The position numbers and the translations under genes are program-made. Under the pieces are notes generated by a model. That model made no database searches and was not told the DNA's origin. It worked only from the letters and a program-made list of their open reading frames with translations. A stretch of DNA of 64,000 bases from Gari tellinella (taxonomy: Eukaryota; Mollusca; Bivalvia; Cardiida; Psammobiidae). The stretch's first letter is position 1. Each line of letters begins with the position of its first letter. The DNA lies in NCBI GenBank assembly GCA_922989275.2, contig OV277867.1, positions 1,054,001 through 1,118,000 of the forward strand, given 5' to 3'. Shown here in pieces: positions 42,901-45,346 of this stretch.

Positions 42901-43910
42901 AGAAAGAGTTAAAACTGCTAACAGGTACAGTAACGGGAAAGCATACAACCTGAACTGCAATATTGTTTCAAACTTAGATTTACTAACTGACATAATGTAA
43001 ACAAGTGGCAAACAGTTAGTATCAAAACTGTTTGCAAATGCGATTTACGACATCATTGAGAGTGAAAGGGTTAAATATCTGGACGAGTAGTTGCAACATA
43101 CGTTTGGTATAGAGACTCTATGATCTCACAATAAAAAGTTAACTCTGTTATAGGGAACATTTCAATCTTTATTTTATTTTGCAAGTGTCCTTTCTCTTAT
43201 CCGATGTTCATATAAAATGATTTAATAAATGGTTCGCCTGTGACCCATGTCGCTATTTAGCAAAACAAACAGGATGAGAACAACTGTAGCGTAAGAAATA
43301 CACAAGGTACACATGTGACGCAGACAACACTTATAGTTCACCTGAGATAGACCAGACAAACAAAATCTGCTGACTATCAGTGATAATTTTACCTGTGCAT
43401 CCGAGTCCTATACTCATTTAGCAAGGGACTCATTATATGAAAAGTTGCCAGTCCCATGGACCCATAGCTTTTCTGTCCTTTACGAACCTTTTACTCATAA
43501 GCAAATTGTAGCTTAAAGCAGACTGAAAGTAAAGCAGAATGTGCCTTAAGGCACATTCTGCTTTACTTTCAACCTGCTTTAAGTGGTCACCTGTCTTCAA
43601 AACTAGAAATAAGTTATGGGATATTAGGTTAATTTTTCACCTCAAGGACTCAATGTTTGTCTCAAGGACTCATTGTTTTACAGAAATTGTGCATCCCGAG
43701 ACTCATTCATCTGATTTCTAAAATTATCCCTGGACTATAAAAGATATGACAACATAAGCTCTCCTGTACATATATGTGGCAAGCTAAATATGATATACTA
43801 ACCTGGTCCTTTCCGTGGTCTCCTATAACCACAAACATTGACCTGTGTTTGTCGGCAACACCATTCTCAATCAATACCCTGAGTCTGTTATCTATCTTCT
43901 TCCTCACCAT
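1..43910 (-). CDS. NAT10: NAT10-like RNA cytidine acetyltransferase, 19 coding exons, 3' end outside window
   Basis: The joined minus-strand exons give 852 codons colinear with animal NAT10 (human about 1025 aa). NAT10 is a nucleolar ATP-dependent enzyme that makes N4-acetylcytidine in 18S rRNA and, with a THUMP adaptor, in some tRNAs (family knowledge). Seen here: N-terminal domain (about 1-200), a RecA-like helicase module with Walker A GRGKSAALG at about 287-295 and a DEAAAIPLP Walker B-type segment in exon 10, a GNAT domain with acetyl-CoA loop QGMGYG at about 643-648, and the start of the C-terminal region. Exon joins: 43803-43910, 42603-42694, 38831-39002, 37651-37773, 33890-33951, 33104-33218, 31966-32073, 30848-31075, 29400-29498, 26842-26978, 19145-19538, 15358-15474, 13071-13172, 9935-10009, 9163-9410, 5161-5209, 1987-2077, 1499-1606, 1-129. 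Every junction keeps frame. Introns are swollen by MITEs and by tandem arrays copied from the exon edges. About 170 C-terminal residues lie left of the window. Confidence 0.96.
151..343. mobile_element. CAGGGCTCC MITE family (hAT6-like), copy beside exon 19
   Basis: Family description: about 190 bp, ends CAGGGCTCCAGATAAG / CTTATCTGGAGCCCTG, with a near-perfect central hairpin ACTCATTAGAATCGTCTC-loop-GAGACGATTCTAATGAGTAG. Many copies have exact 6-bp flanking duplications, which suggests a non-autonomous hAT-type element. Copies besides those listed separately: 9426-9617, 19564-19745, 30601-30774 (decayed), 38686-38783 and 49455-49535 (right halves), 50124-50302, 50307-50476, 53695-53797 (decayed), 54372-54579, 56691-56879, 63911-64000 (cut by window). 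Confidence 0.9.
371..425 (-). pseudogene. copy of NAT10 exon 19 start and acceptor
   Basis: About 55 bp similar to 87-140: CTGGGTCACA(C/T)TCTGTTCTAA, then GTCTACT and CTCTGGAAAAAA. It is the acceptor and first 45 nt or so of exon 19, separated from the exon by the MITE at 151-343. Divergence and loss of frame suggest it is inactive. Confidence 0.8.
498..570 (+). tRNA. tRNA-Thr(TGT)-like sequence, or head of a tRNA-derived SINE
   Basis: 73-nt cloverleaf: acceptor with 6 of 7 pairs, D stem GTTC/GAAC, anticodon stem CTTGC/GCAAG with loop CCTGTAA, T arm CCGGG-TTCGAGC-CCCGG, then G and a T5 run at 575-579. Anticodon would be TGT, but the base before it is C instead of the near-universal U, so it may be a pseudogene or SINE head. 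Confidence 0.45.
810..1175. repeat. diverged 160-bp tandem repeat in intron
   Basis: GTCCAAG(A/G)CAACAA(T/C)TGTAT at 871 and 1029, and AAGTCCAAATTAG(G/T)TCAAG at 966 and 1131, give about 2.3 units of 158-165 bp. Up to 1440 the sequence is rich in TGACCT/AGGTCA, resembling the dispersed element at 22971. Confidence 0.6.
1499..1606 (-). CDS. NAT10: NAT10 coding exon 18
   Basis: 108 nt, residues 774-810, DFRRRLVSLLGFQFRAFAPA then MALNIITQKQFKDIDK. Acceptor TGTGTTCAG, donor AAA|GTAAGT. Confidence 0.92.
1987..2077 (-). CDS. NAT10: NAT10 coding exon 17
   Basis: 91 nt, residues 744-774, NELTGEHSCIMLKAINADTT then EEHWLPAFWK. Acceptor TATTGTAG|AACGAG, donor AAAG|GTACCG. Several longer overlapping frames here are spurious. 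Confidence 0.9.
2235..2428. mobile_element. TA-flanked MITE, CAGTCAAACTT family
   Basis: Ends TACAGTCAAACTTTGATATC / GATATCGAAGTTCGACTGTA with long complementary arms around ACGTGGCTAAGCCACGT. Other copies 10042-10241 and 54618-54767. TA flanks suggest a Tc1/mariner-type origin. Confidence 0.85.
3684..3935. mobile_element. TTAA MITE family B, example copy
   Basis: Family description: about 240-250 bp, TTAACCCTTTGAACCCTAGT..GTTTCAGGGAGGAAAGAGTTAA with central hairpin CAAACAGTG.AGACCCTGATCAGAGGGCTCC and its reverse. Other copies: 2455-2705 and 15515-15750 (variant ends), 2955-3195, 5510-5728, 16040-16260, 27220-27480, 30289-30526, 32730-32990, 39405-39655, 52960-53207, 59615-59850. Confidence 0.87.
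4086..4699. mobile_element. 614-bp foldback element with about 280-bp arms
   Basis: Left arm begins CTACTCAAAGTTTGCTAAGC and right arm ends GCTTAACAAACTTTGAGTAG; arms stay complementary for almost the whole length. TATA/TA flanks. No coding sequence. Lies between NAT10 exons 16 and 17. Confidence 0.85.
4704..5134. mobile_element. 431-bp inverted-repeat element next to exon 16
   Basis: Ends CAGTGTTCCTTCTCTACAA / TTGTAGAGAGGGAGCGCTG, flanked by TA. Contains several copies of ATCTGGATTCAAGCT and GTTACGCGGCGTCTGAT, so it yields spurious frames on both strands. Confidence 0.75.
5161..5209 (-). CDS. NAT10: NAT10 coding exon 16
   Basis: A 49-nt microexon, residues 727-743: FWRKCGFSPVYLRQTP. Acceptor GTTTCCAG, donor CCT|GTAAGT. 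Found from homology to the family segment FWKRAGFVPVYLRQTP and from matching phase on both sides. Confidence 0.92.
5237..5905. mobile_element. TA-flanked MITE (mariner-like) with two TTAA MITEs nested
   Basis: Ends TACAGTAAAACCTCTCTATT / GAGAGGTTTTACTGTA; core GACAGTAAAACAGAAAGCTCC. Family A (5262-5513) and family B (5510-5728) sit inside, sharing one TTAA. Other copies 14380-14545 (part), 33974-34181, 39130-39370, 39655-39765 (part). Confidence 0.82.
5262..5513. mobile_element. TTAA MITE family A (piggyBac-like), example copy
   Basis: Family description: about 250 bp, TTAACCCATTACCCCATA..TATGGGGTAATGGGTTAA, central palindrome of AAAGCAGGTTGAAAGTAAAG then CAGAATGCGCC and its reverse. TTAA flanks with CCC/GGG ends fit piggyBac-type (or Kolobok-type) cut-and-paste elements. 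Other copies include 6485-6734, 6950-7201, 7198-7424, 9665-9915, 17052-17303, 17803-18054, 18176-18419, 19920-20175, 27480-27734, 28036-28286, 34290-34490, 50876-51140, 51895-52140, 53965-54225, 54835-55040, 56925-57176, 58439-58683, 60493-60750, 61766-62018, 63495-63748. Confidence 0.88.
6767..6862. repeat. 28-bp tandem repeat inside a MITE-like sequence
   Basis: ATCTGATCAGACTCCAGGTA plus ACCCGCC repeated three to four times, derived from a GATCAGACTCC palindrome. Confidence 0.75.
7509..9196 (-). repeat. 53-bp minisatellite, about 32 copies, each with the exon 15 splice donor
   Basis: Regular 53-bp period. On the minus strand each unit reads exon 15 end (Y-G-L-T-S-A-L-I), CTTATCAG|GTGAGC donor, about 13 nt of intron (ACTATCATAGTG), then the exon segment again. 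The copy next to the exon is the genuine exon end. Units differ at a few fixed sites (CATAT or CATAA, GTGCAGATG or CCCAGATG). One short unit lies near 8434, and a 4-bp longer variant (CTATGTATGATAG) occurs near 8823 and in the exon-proximal unit near 9145. Confidence 0.96.
9163..9410 (-). CDS. NAT10: NAT10 coding exon 15, GNAT core
   Basis: 248 nt, residues 645-727, MGYGGRAMTLLQQYYEGKIQ, DDEVSLLEEKLTTRKNLPPL and MDYLGVSYGLTSALI. Acceptor GCCTTACAG, donor TCAG|GTGAGC. The last 34 nt with the donor are the core of the 53-bp array at 7509-9196. An ATG further upstream belongs to a MITE and is not the start. Confidence 0.95.
9935..10009 (-). CDS. NAT10: NAT10 coding exon 14, GNAT core
   Basis: 25 codons, residues 620-644, FQDHDFPSLSGARIVRIATH then PDYQG. 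Acceptor TTATTCAG, donor GGG|GTAAGT. With exon 15 it forms the acetyl-CoA pyrophosphate-binding loop. Confidence 0.94.
10426..11720 (+). mobile_element. RTE-like LINE remnant, reverse transcriptase part, inactivated
   Basis: Plus strand, antisense to NAT10 in the exon 13-14 intron. Recognisable RT segments: VIWWALRSLGVEEWAV, VGVHQGSVLSPLLFILVLEA, a cysteine cluster (PCAVC..GV..N.IEC..C..WVHKKCSG), SFCYLGDML, LHGSETWAPSASDLQRLRRN and HLRWYGHV. The catalytic Y-A-D-D motif reads stop-A-D-D (TAA at 10717-10719), and a frameshift near 11020-11040 splits the rest. The 3' end has a CAAGT pentamer run (11704-11718), typical of RTE-type elements. The 5' part is missing. The clade is my best guess. Confidence 0.88.
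12023..12215. mobile_element. CAGGGCTCC MITE in left copy of exon 13 duplication
   Basis: Full-length copy. The right duplicate lacks it at the matching place (after TATATTGCTGTTTAC), so it inserted after the duplication, or the right copy kept the empty site. Confidence 0.88.
12507..12755. mobile_element. TTAA MITE family D
   Basis: TTAACCCTTTCACCGCCAGA..GCAGTGAAAGAGTTAA with core CCTGATCAGACGCCGCG and reverse. A relative lies at 63092-63350. Inserted in the right-hand copy of the exon 13 duplication only. Confidence 0.8.
12806..13049. mobile_element. GGGCCCGTTT-ended MITE family
   Basis: Ends GGGCCCGTTTCATAAAACTT / AAGTTTTATGAAACGGGCCC, core GTGACATCTCTTTGGAATCG and reverse. Other copies 5971-6215 (variant with ACTTACGCAAA), 14708-14980, 53437-53690, 55247-55480. 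Flanking duplication is short (about 3 bp, CTG here) and not certain, so the superfamily is open. Confidence 0.82.
13071..13172 (-). CDS. NAT10: NAT10 coding exon 13
   Basis: 34 codons, residues 586-619, VCLEGEISKSTIMNSLAQGK then RASGDLIPWTISQQ. Acceptor ATATTACAG, donor CAG|GTAGGA. The last 28 nt plus donor recur at 12236-12268 inside a larger tandem duplication. Confidence 0.95.
13408..13619. mobile_element. TTAA MITE family C, example copy
   Basis: About 212 bp, TTAACCCTTAGCCTGCCA..TTGGCGGGCTAAGGGTTAA, core CAAACAGCTTGGATCCGGAT GAGACGCCGAG and reverse. Other copies 55812-56025 and 61118-61331. Each copy gives the same 60-90 aa spurious frame. Confidence 0.88.
13904..14179 (-). mobile_element. 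tRNA-derived SINE, copy 1
   Basis: On the minus strand it begins GGGGCCTCCGTGGCCTAGTG (box A) with box B GAGTTCGAATCCC, a body, and a 3' end ATGACTGAAATAATGTTGAA then AGCGACGTAAAATC. Flanked by TCTGACCAATCA on both sides (12-bp target duplication), inserted in an older inverted-repeat element. I recall this kind of 3' end from molluscan SINEs. Confidence 0.85.
14671..15125 (-). repeat. decayed tandem copies of the exon 12 3' end
   Basis: ACCTG(T/C)AGGACAC..CACTTCAG.CAGAGATGC occurs at 14671-14708 and 15072-15125, matching the last 40-50 nt of exon 12 with its donor. Flanks also repeat (AGATTGG(A/G)TGTTCAGAG and TTTAAGGT(G/A)ATGGGTTTTCAT, 14600-15170). A GGGCCC-ended MITE (14708-14980) splits the first copy. 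Confidence 0.8.
15358..15474 (-). CDS. NAT10: NAT10 coding exon 12
   Basis: 39 codons, residues 547-585, NTPNDLQLLSDAPAHHIFVL to LPEVLCVLQ. Acceptor TTATTACAG, donor CAG|GTACGT. Decayed copies of its 3' 40-50 nt with the donor lie downstream at 14671-14708 and 15072-15125. Confidence 0.95.
15785..15977. mobile_element. CAGGGCTCC MITE, TSD ACTCAA
   Basis: Full length, flanked on both sides by ACTCAA, a clean 6-bp target duplication. Confidence 0.9.
16500..16590 (-). mobile_element. tRNA-like pseudogene or SINE head
   Basis: Minus strand: AGCCGCGTGGTTAAGGCA (box A-like), GGGTTCGAATCCCACCAGA (box B), then a T-run of 10 or more at 16481-16491. The T stem pairs only in part, so a working tRNA is unlikely. 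Confidence 0.5.
18927..18957. repeat. (AAT)n microsatellite
   Basis: About ten ATA/AAT triplets in the intron between exons 11 and 12. The only other clear simple repeats are poly-C at 600-618, (GAT)n at 15320-15339 and (TTC)n near 45680-45697. Confidence 0.9.
19145..19538 (-). CDS. NAT10: NAT10 coding exon 11, largest exon
   Basis: 394 nt, residues 415-546: YEGTGRSLSLKLIQQLRQQS, a low-complexity Ser run, ESIRYANKDPVEKWLNDLLC, SGCPLPEKCDLYYVNRDTLF and ALYVSSHYK. Highly conserved family block. Acceptor CTTGTACAG, donor AAG|GTAGGA. The opposite-strand open frame here is a shadow. Confidence 0.97.
20136..26850 (-). repeat. 89-bp minisatellite, about 65 copies, each with the exon 10 GC donor and a MITE end
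   Basis: The 89-bp unit on the minus strand contains ACAGTGAACGG|GCAAGTGCTT (end of exon 10 with its GC donor), about 45 bp of intron, and then TTAACCCATTACCCCATAGC, the terminus of the TTAA MITE family. The block nearest exon 10 merges with the true exon; the far end merges with a full TTAA MITE (19920-20175). An unrelated 0.84 kb element interrupts it at 22971-23805. Point variants mix along the array, which suggests unequal exchange. Confidence 0.96.
22971..23805. mobile_element. 0.84 kb dispersed element with internal 127-bp tandem units
   Basis: Five diverged units of about 127 bp built on GTGACCTAGTTTTTGACCGG, CATGACCCACATTCGAACTT and GTTTCATGAAGATCCAATG. It starts GGGCCACTATGGCCC and ends in a GACGGACGGACAGACAGACA stretch. 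No coding capacity is seen. I recognise this unit style as widespread in bivalve genomes (from memory). It interrupts the 89-bp array, so it arrived after the array formed. Confidence 0.85.
26842..26978 (-). CDS. NAT10: NAT10 coding exon 10, Walker B region, GC splice donor
   Basis: 137 nt, residues 370-415, YIHPSDSHKLGQAELVCVDE then AAAIPLPLVKNLLGPYLVF. The donor is AACGG|GCAAGT, a GC donor with a strong consensus. The GT three bases further in would break frame with exon 11. The exon start is present three times at 93-bp spacing, and the exon end with its donor seeds the 6.7 kb array in the next intron. Confidence 0.93.
26979..27168 (-). repeat. 93-bp tandem copies of the exon 10 acceptor and start
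   Basis: Two extra copies (27007-27071, 27100-27164) of the first 65 nt of exon 10 with its TTTTTTCCAG acceptor, at exact 93-bp spacing from the real exon start. Spacers are A/C-rich on the plus strand. The copies encode YIHP(L/S)DSHKL(C/G)QAEL and VCVDEAA. The minus frame is open through all three because 93 is a multiple of 3. Confidence 0.93.
28401..28593. mobile_element. CAGGGCTCC MITE, TSD GAAGAT
   Basis: Full length, flanked by GAAGAT on both sides; the palindromic centre is intact. Confidence 0.9.
28735..28930 (+). mobile_element. decayed tRNA-derived SINE fragment
   Basis: GGATTCGTGGTTAAGCTATT and GGTCACTGGTTCATATTTCC resemble degraded boxes A and B, followed by CTGGGCATGTAAAAGAACCA, a SINE-like tail motif. 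Confidence 0.45.
28972..29113. repeat. inverted repeat with GTCATGAGT ends
   Basis: CTGTCATGAGTCTAGTTTTG AGATGAGCTTATCTC and its partner GAGATCAGCTCGTCTCAAAT CTCGACTCATGACAG enclose about 80 bp. A small foldback element. Confidence 0.65.
29400..29498 (-). CDS. NAT10: NAT10 coding exon 9
   Basis: 33 codons, residues 337-369, EHLDYEIIQSTNPDFNKAIV then RVNVFRDHRQTIQ. Acceptor TTGTTACAG preceded by a GTT trinucleotide run that makes up the pyrimidine tract; donor CAG|GTCAGA. Confidence 0.94.
29502..29522. repeat. (CAA)n at the exon 9 acceptor
   Basis: Seven or so CAA triplets directly next to the exon 9 acceptor; on the minus strand they supply the GTT-rich tract before TTACAG. Confidence 0.9.
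29648..29929 (-). mobile_element. tRNA-derived SINE, copy 2
   Basis: Over 90% alike to the copy at 13904 by eye, same orientation, flanked by CCTCCACTGAGGA on both sides, inserted in a family A TTAA MITE (29590-30135). Confidence 0.85.
30848..31075 (-). CDS. NAT10: NAT10 coding exon 8, Walker A
   Basis: 76 codons, residues 261-336, carrying TAARGRGKSAALGLAIA (ATP-binding P-loop of the helicase module) and NIFVTSPSPENL. Nearly every position matches the conserved family core. Acceptor TTATTACAG, donor CAG|GTATAT. Confidence 0.97.
31450..31942. mobile_element. family A TTAA MITE with family B copy inserted
   Basis: Outer family A ends at 31450 and 31942; a complete family B element at 31611-31860 sits at a TTAA in its palindromic centre. 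Confidence 0.85.
31966..32073 (-). CDS. NAT10: NAT10 coding exon 7
   Basis: 36 codons, residues 225-260, EDGLPAREQELRDLKTSLED then TQPVGNLVKCCRTLDQ. Acceptor CTATACATAG, donor CAG|GTGAGT. No edge duplication was seen here. Confidence 0.92.
32440..32600. repeat. long hairpin between NAT10 exons 6 and 7
   Basis: ATTCATGGAGGTATGAAGA..AACCTGGTCACACTT and its reverse complement around TTTGGTTTCATACAT, arms of about 60 bp. Probably a MITE of a family seen once here. Confidence 0.7.
33104..33218 (-). CDS. NAT10: NAT10 coding exon 6
   Basis: 115 nt, residues 186-224, FILSLTSCMNCVVIDDQFNL to AKPPKSV. Acceptor GTTTTCCAG, donor GTG|GTAAGA. The first 40 nt plus the acceptor are repeated upstream in a 62-bp array. 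Confidence 0.93.
33181..33716 (-). repeat. 62-bp minisatellite of the exon 6 acceptor, 9 units including the exon
   Basis: Period 62 bp (the same base recurs at 33181, 33243, 33305 and so on to 33677). On the minus strand each unit has ACTGTAATC..GTTTTCCAG|GTTTATCCTG and the next 30 nt or so of exon 6. Copies differ by a few substitutions. The unit at 33181-33218 is the genuine exon. Confidence 0.94.
33890..33951 (-). CDS. NAT10: NAT10 coding exon 5
   Basis: 62 nt, residues 166-186, DVHSRYRTESHQDVVGRFNE. Acceptor ATATTTCAG, donor AAAG|GTACGT. Ends in phase 2 and is completed by the first base of exon 6 to give Arg. Confidence 0.93.
35010..35218 (-). mobile_element. tRNA-derived SINE, decayed copy 3
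   Basis: Same family with many substitutions and an internal deletion: ACAGTATTTCAGTCATATC, GATTTGAACCCACAGC (box B), GTCACAGTGACTATAACC. Confidence 0.75.
35426..37440 (-). repeat. 51-bp minisatellite of the exon 4 donor, about 40 units
   Basis: On the minus strand each unit carries GTAAAACAGCTG..ACCATGACCATG|GTAGGTACT, the last 26 or so nt of exon 4 (K-Q-L-Y-T-M-T-M) with its donor, plus TACTAGGTAGATACAT. From 35426 to about 36560 it alternates with a shorter unit containing ATCTATCTACATG. A CAGGGCTCC MITE (37442-37631) now separates it from the last 46 bp next to the exon. The 51-bp period makes long spurious frames on the plus strand. Confidence 0.95.
37442..37631. mobile_element. CAGGGCTCC MITE inside the exon 4 donor array
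   Basis: Variant ends CAGAGCACC / GGAGCCCTG with the central ACTCATTAGAATCGTCTC hairpin (almost no loop). Inserted between the 51-bp array and the last array piece joined to exon 4. Confidence 0.88.
37651..37773 (-). CDS. NAT10: NAT10 coding exon 4
   Basis: 41 codons, residues 125-165: DFEALTPNLLARTIETVEGG to VKQLYTMTM. Acceptor GATTTCAG|GATTTTGAG, donor ATG|GTAGGTACT. Both edges are amplified: a 42-bp array carries the acceptor and first 17 nt, and a 51-bp array carries the last 26 or so nt and the donor. Confidence 0.94.
37757..38520 (-). repeat. 42-bp minisatellite of the exon 4 acceptor, about 18 units
   Basis: Minus-strand unit: TTATCTGTGTATCTTATGATTTCAG|GATTTTGAGGCCCTGAC shown as its two parts, the branch/pyrimidine region with acceptor and the first 17 nt of exon 4 (D-F-E-A-L). 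Several units have small deletions or CTCGAG in place of CTCAAA. The exon-proximal unit is the functional one. Confidence 0.94.
38566..38625 (-). pseudogene. decayed fragment of NAT10 exon 3
   Basis: About 60 bp resembling the 3' half of exon 3 (CAGTATCTTGTGTGTCTCAT..AGCAGTATCTGATATCTGTGG on the plus strand), with several substitutions. Lies in the intron between exons 3 and 4, beside the 42-bp array. Confidence 0.7.
38831..39002 (-). CDS. NAT10: NAT10 coding exon 3
   Basis: Residues 67-124, containing RKKRMKKLQKKIKSG, DDPFELFVTATDIRYCYYHE and MCILQ. Acceptor GCTATTTTAG, donor CAG|GTAGGG. A 25-bp repeat containing the acceptor tract lies just upstream (39003-39099), and a decayed copy of part of the exon lies at about 38566-38625. 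Confidence 0.94.
39003..39099 (-). repeat. 25-bp tandem repeat at the exon 3 acceptor, 4 units
   Basis: GCTAAAAATAGCAACAACATCATAA repeated four times in its halves on the plus strand; on the minus strand each unit ends TTGCTATTTTTAG, the acceptor tract of exon 3. It contains almost no exon sequence. Confidence 0.85.
39765..40000. other. unassigned NAT10 intron sequence
   Basis: AT-rich, no repeat or coding signal recognised; followed by the right half of a family A MITE at 40060-40200. Confidence 0.5.
40321..41528. mobile_element. 1.2 kb hAT-like element, 8-bp TSD
   Basis: Ends TAGGGATGTTAA / TTAACATTCCTA, subterminal CCGGTTAATCG-type repeats at both ends, flanked by an exact 8-bp duplication CTATTTAG. 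Only a short anonymous frame (40900-41163, 87 codons), so probably non-autonomous. Confidence 0.85.
41553..42431. mobile_element. 0.88 kb hAT-like element, CAGGGTT ends
   Basis: Ends CAGGGTTAGAGATTAGCTTA / CTTAGATTCGAACCCTG with CTCGCAAAATGCGAGT motifs near both ends; ACAAT flanks both sides. The interior (41900-42330) is unusually CpG-rich for this window and unrecognised. Confidence 0.8.
42603..42694 (-). CDS. NAT10: NAT10 coding exon 2
   Basis: Residues 37-67, VVILHHMLSKALVKARPSVL onward to KKELGFS(T). Acceptor ATTTCAG, donor AC|GTAATT. Ends with two bases of a codon completed by exon 3. Too short to stand out as an open frame; found by homology and splice phase. Confidence 0.92.
42700..43490. 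other. NAT10 intron 1-2, little recognised
   Basis: No exon or intact element is seen apart from MITE scraps (43495-43632 is a family A copy just to the right; GCAAACAG..CAAACTG remnants near 43010-43040). Confidence 0.6.
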
Positions 43911-43917
43911 TTTGGAT
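43803..43917 (-). CDS. NAT10: NAT10 coding exon 1 with start codon
   Basis: Residues 1-36, beginning MVRKKIDNRLRVLIENG and ending GDHGKDQ. The ATG is at 43910-43908. It is preceded by 7 nt of 5' UTR and a TTTTGTTTTCAG acceptor, so at least one non-coding exon lies further right. The donor is CAG|GTTAGT. The acceptor tract lies directly beside the end of a truncated CAGGGCTCC MITE at 43930. Confidence 0.93.
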
Positions 43918-43929
43918 CTGAAAACAAAA

Positions 43930-43980
43930 CAGGGCTCCAGATAAGAGGGCATAAACTGAACAAATTTAGTATTTCCTCAC
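43930..43980. mobile_element. truncated CAGGGCTCC MITE at the exon 1 acceptor
   Basis: Only the left 50 bp or so of the family remain (CAGGGCTCCAGATAAGAGGG..). Its terminus is 12 bp from the exon 1 boundary, so the MITE end supplies sequence around the likely branch site of the first intron. Confidence 0.8.
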
Positions 43981-44086
43981 GGGGAATGGTCCGGTGGGTA
44001 ATTGTCCTGGTGGGGAATTGTCCTACACTCGTGATGACGGACCGTCCATAAGTGGTTCTGCAATATGAAGGAAGATGGAATACCAT

Positions 44087-45346
44087 GAATTACGGACGAT
44101 TCGTCAAAGTGTAAACTCGTCAAAAAGGCAATATATAGTAATGGCAAAAGACGATTCGTCAAAAAGGATTTTGTATTGGGGTATATATACTAATCTGTTA
44201 TACTTTTTTGTTAAATGTATAGGTTTATATTGGTAAAATTTGCAATTATCGAGAAGTTGAAATGGATTTTCTAGCATTTAAAGTTGTAACATATAAATTA
44301 CTAGATCTAAATATATGTAAGATGAATGTTGATGCCGATTTGTCCAAATAAAATTAAACTTTTACCATAATAGGGAGACATTTCAATGTATTATATTAAG
44401 TGTACATTTTATTCAGTGTTTAAGCATAATTGATTTACAAGAGAAAGGTTTAGCTTAAATCAGGACAAAAGTAATGCAGAAATCAGCTGTGCCCACGCCA
44501 ATACACTAAGCAATATTAACTACTATTAGAATATCCCGTGCCAGGGCAATACCTTATCCTTGATAGCATGTGTTGTTTAAAATCATTTAAAAAATTGAGT
44601 CTGCATGGGTATATATGGTTCAGACCCTGATCTTATGCTAAAATGAATACAGAAGCAATGCTTTAATAAGAAACGATAGATCTCTAGCGCCACGTGCAAA
44701 TGACTTTAATTGGCTGGGCATTGTTGTTTATCTGGTGCGAAAAGTTGATTGGCTCGACCTGTTATATATATCTGCACTGGTATTAAACTGTTAAAACAAC
44801 AAACCAATTAATGTAATCATCATTATATAGACATAGGCAAACGTACACCGGAATGTATTGCTCAGTGATCAAACATGTGTCGAACAGTTTGGATACTGAT
44901 AAGAACTTATCTGATAGCGCGATCGAAGCTTTATGATCATGGTCTACACTATTTGACATGTAGTAACAGTATTTGATAAACATTTAATTTGTTAACAGTG
45001 TAGACCCGGACCAAATGGCTCCAGACAGTGTTTGATTTCTCTACAGATTAATACATTGTTCGTCATTTTACTGTGTACCTTATATCTGATAGCGCCGAAG
45101 CCTTATGATCAGGGTCTACGTTTGCCCTTAGAGATCGAAAATATTAAAAAAGAGAAGTTTATATATTAGTACTATTTTAATATCGTTATATTTATTGTAT
45201 AATTAAATCAGTATACAAAAACCTTTTTGACGAGTTGACTACCCTTTTGTACTGTAATTCCTTTTTGACGAGTTGACTACCCCTTTTGTGCTATAATTCC
45301 TTTTTGACGAGTTTGCACTTTGACGAATTGTCCATCACCCAATACC
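44087..45346. mobile_element. 1.26 kb inverted-repeat element between the two genes
   Basis: Left ATTACGGACGATTCGTCAAA / GTGTAAACTCGTCAAAAAGG and right CCTTTTTGACGAGTTTGCAC / TTTGACGAATTGTCC are inverted copies. The right side holds three direct copies of CCTTTTTGACGAGTT. The interior has no recognisable frame. Confidence 0.75.

Noticed and set aside
44690..44775. Promoter-like cluster (CCACGTG, two ATTGGCT, TATATATA)
   Set aside because: Inside the 1.26 kb inverted-repeat element and with no supporting exon; kept only as a place to check for transcription starts.
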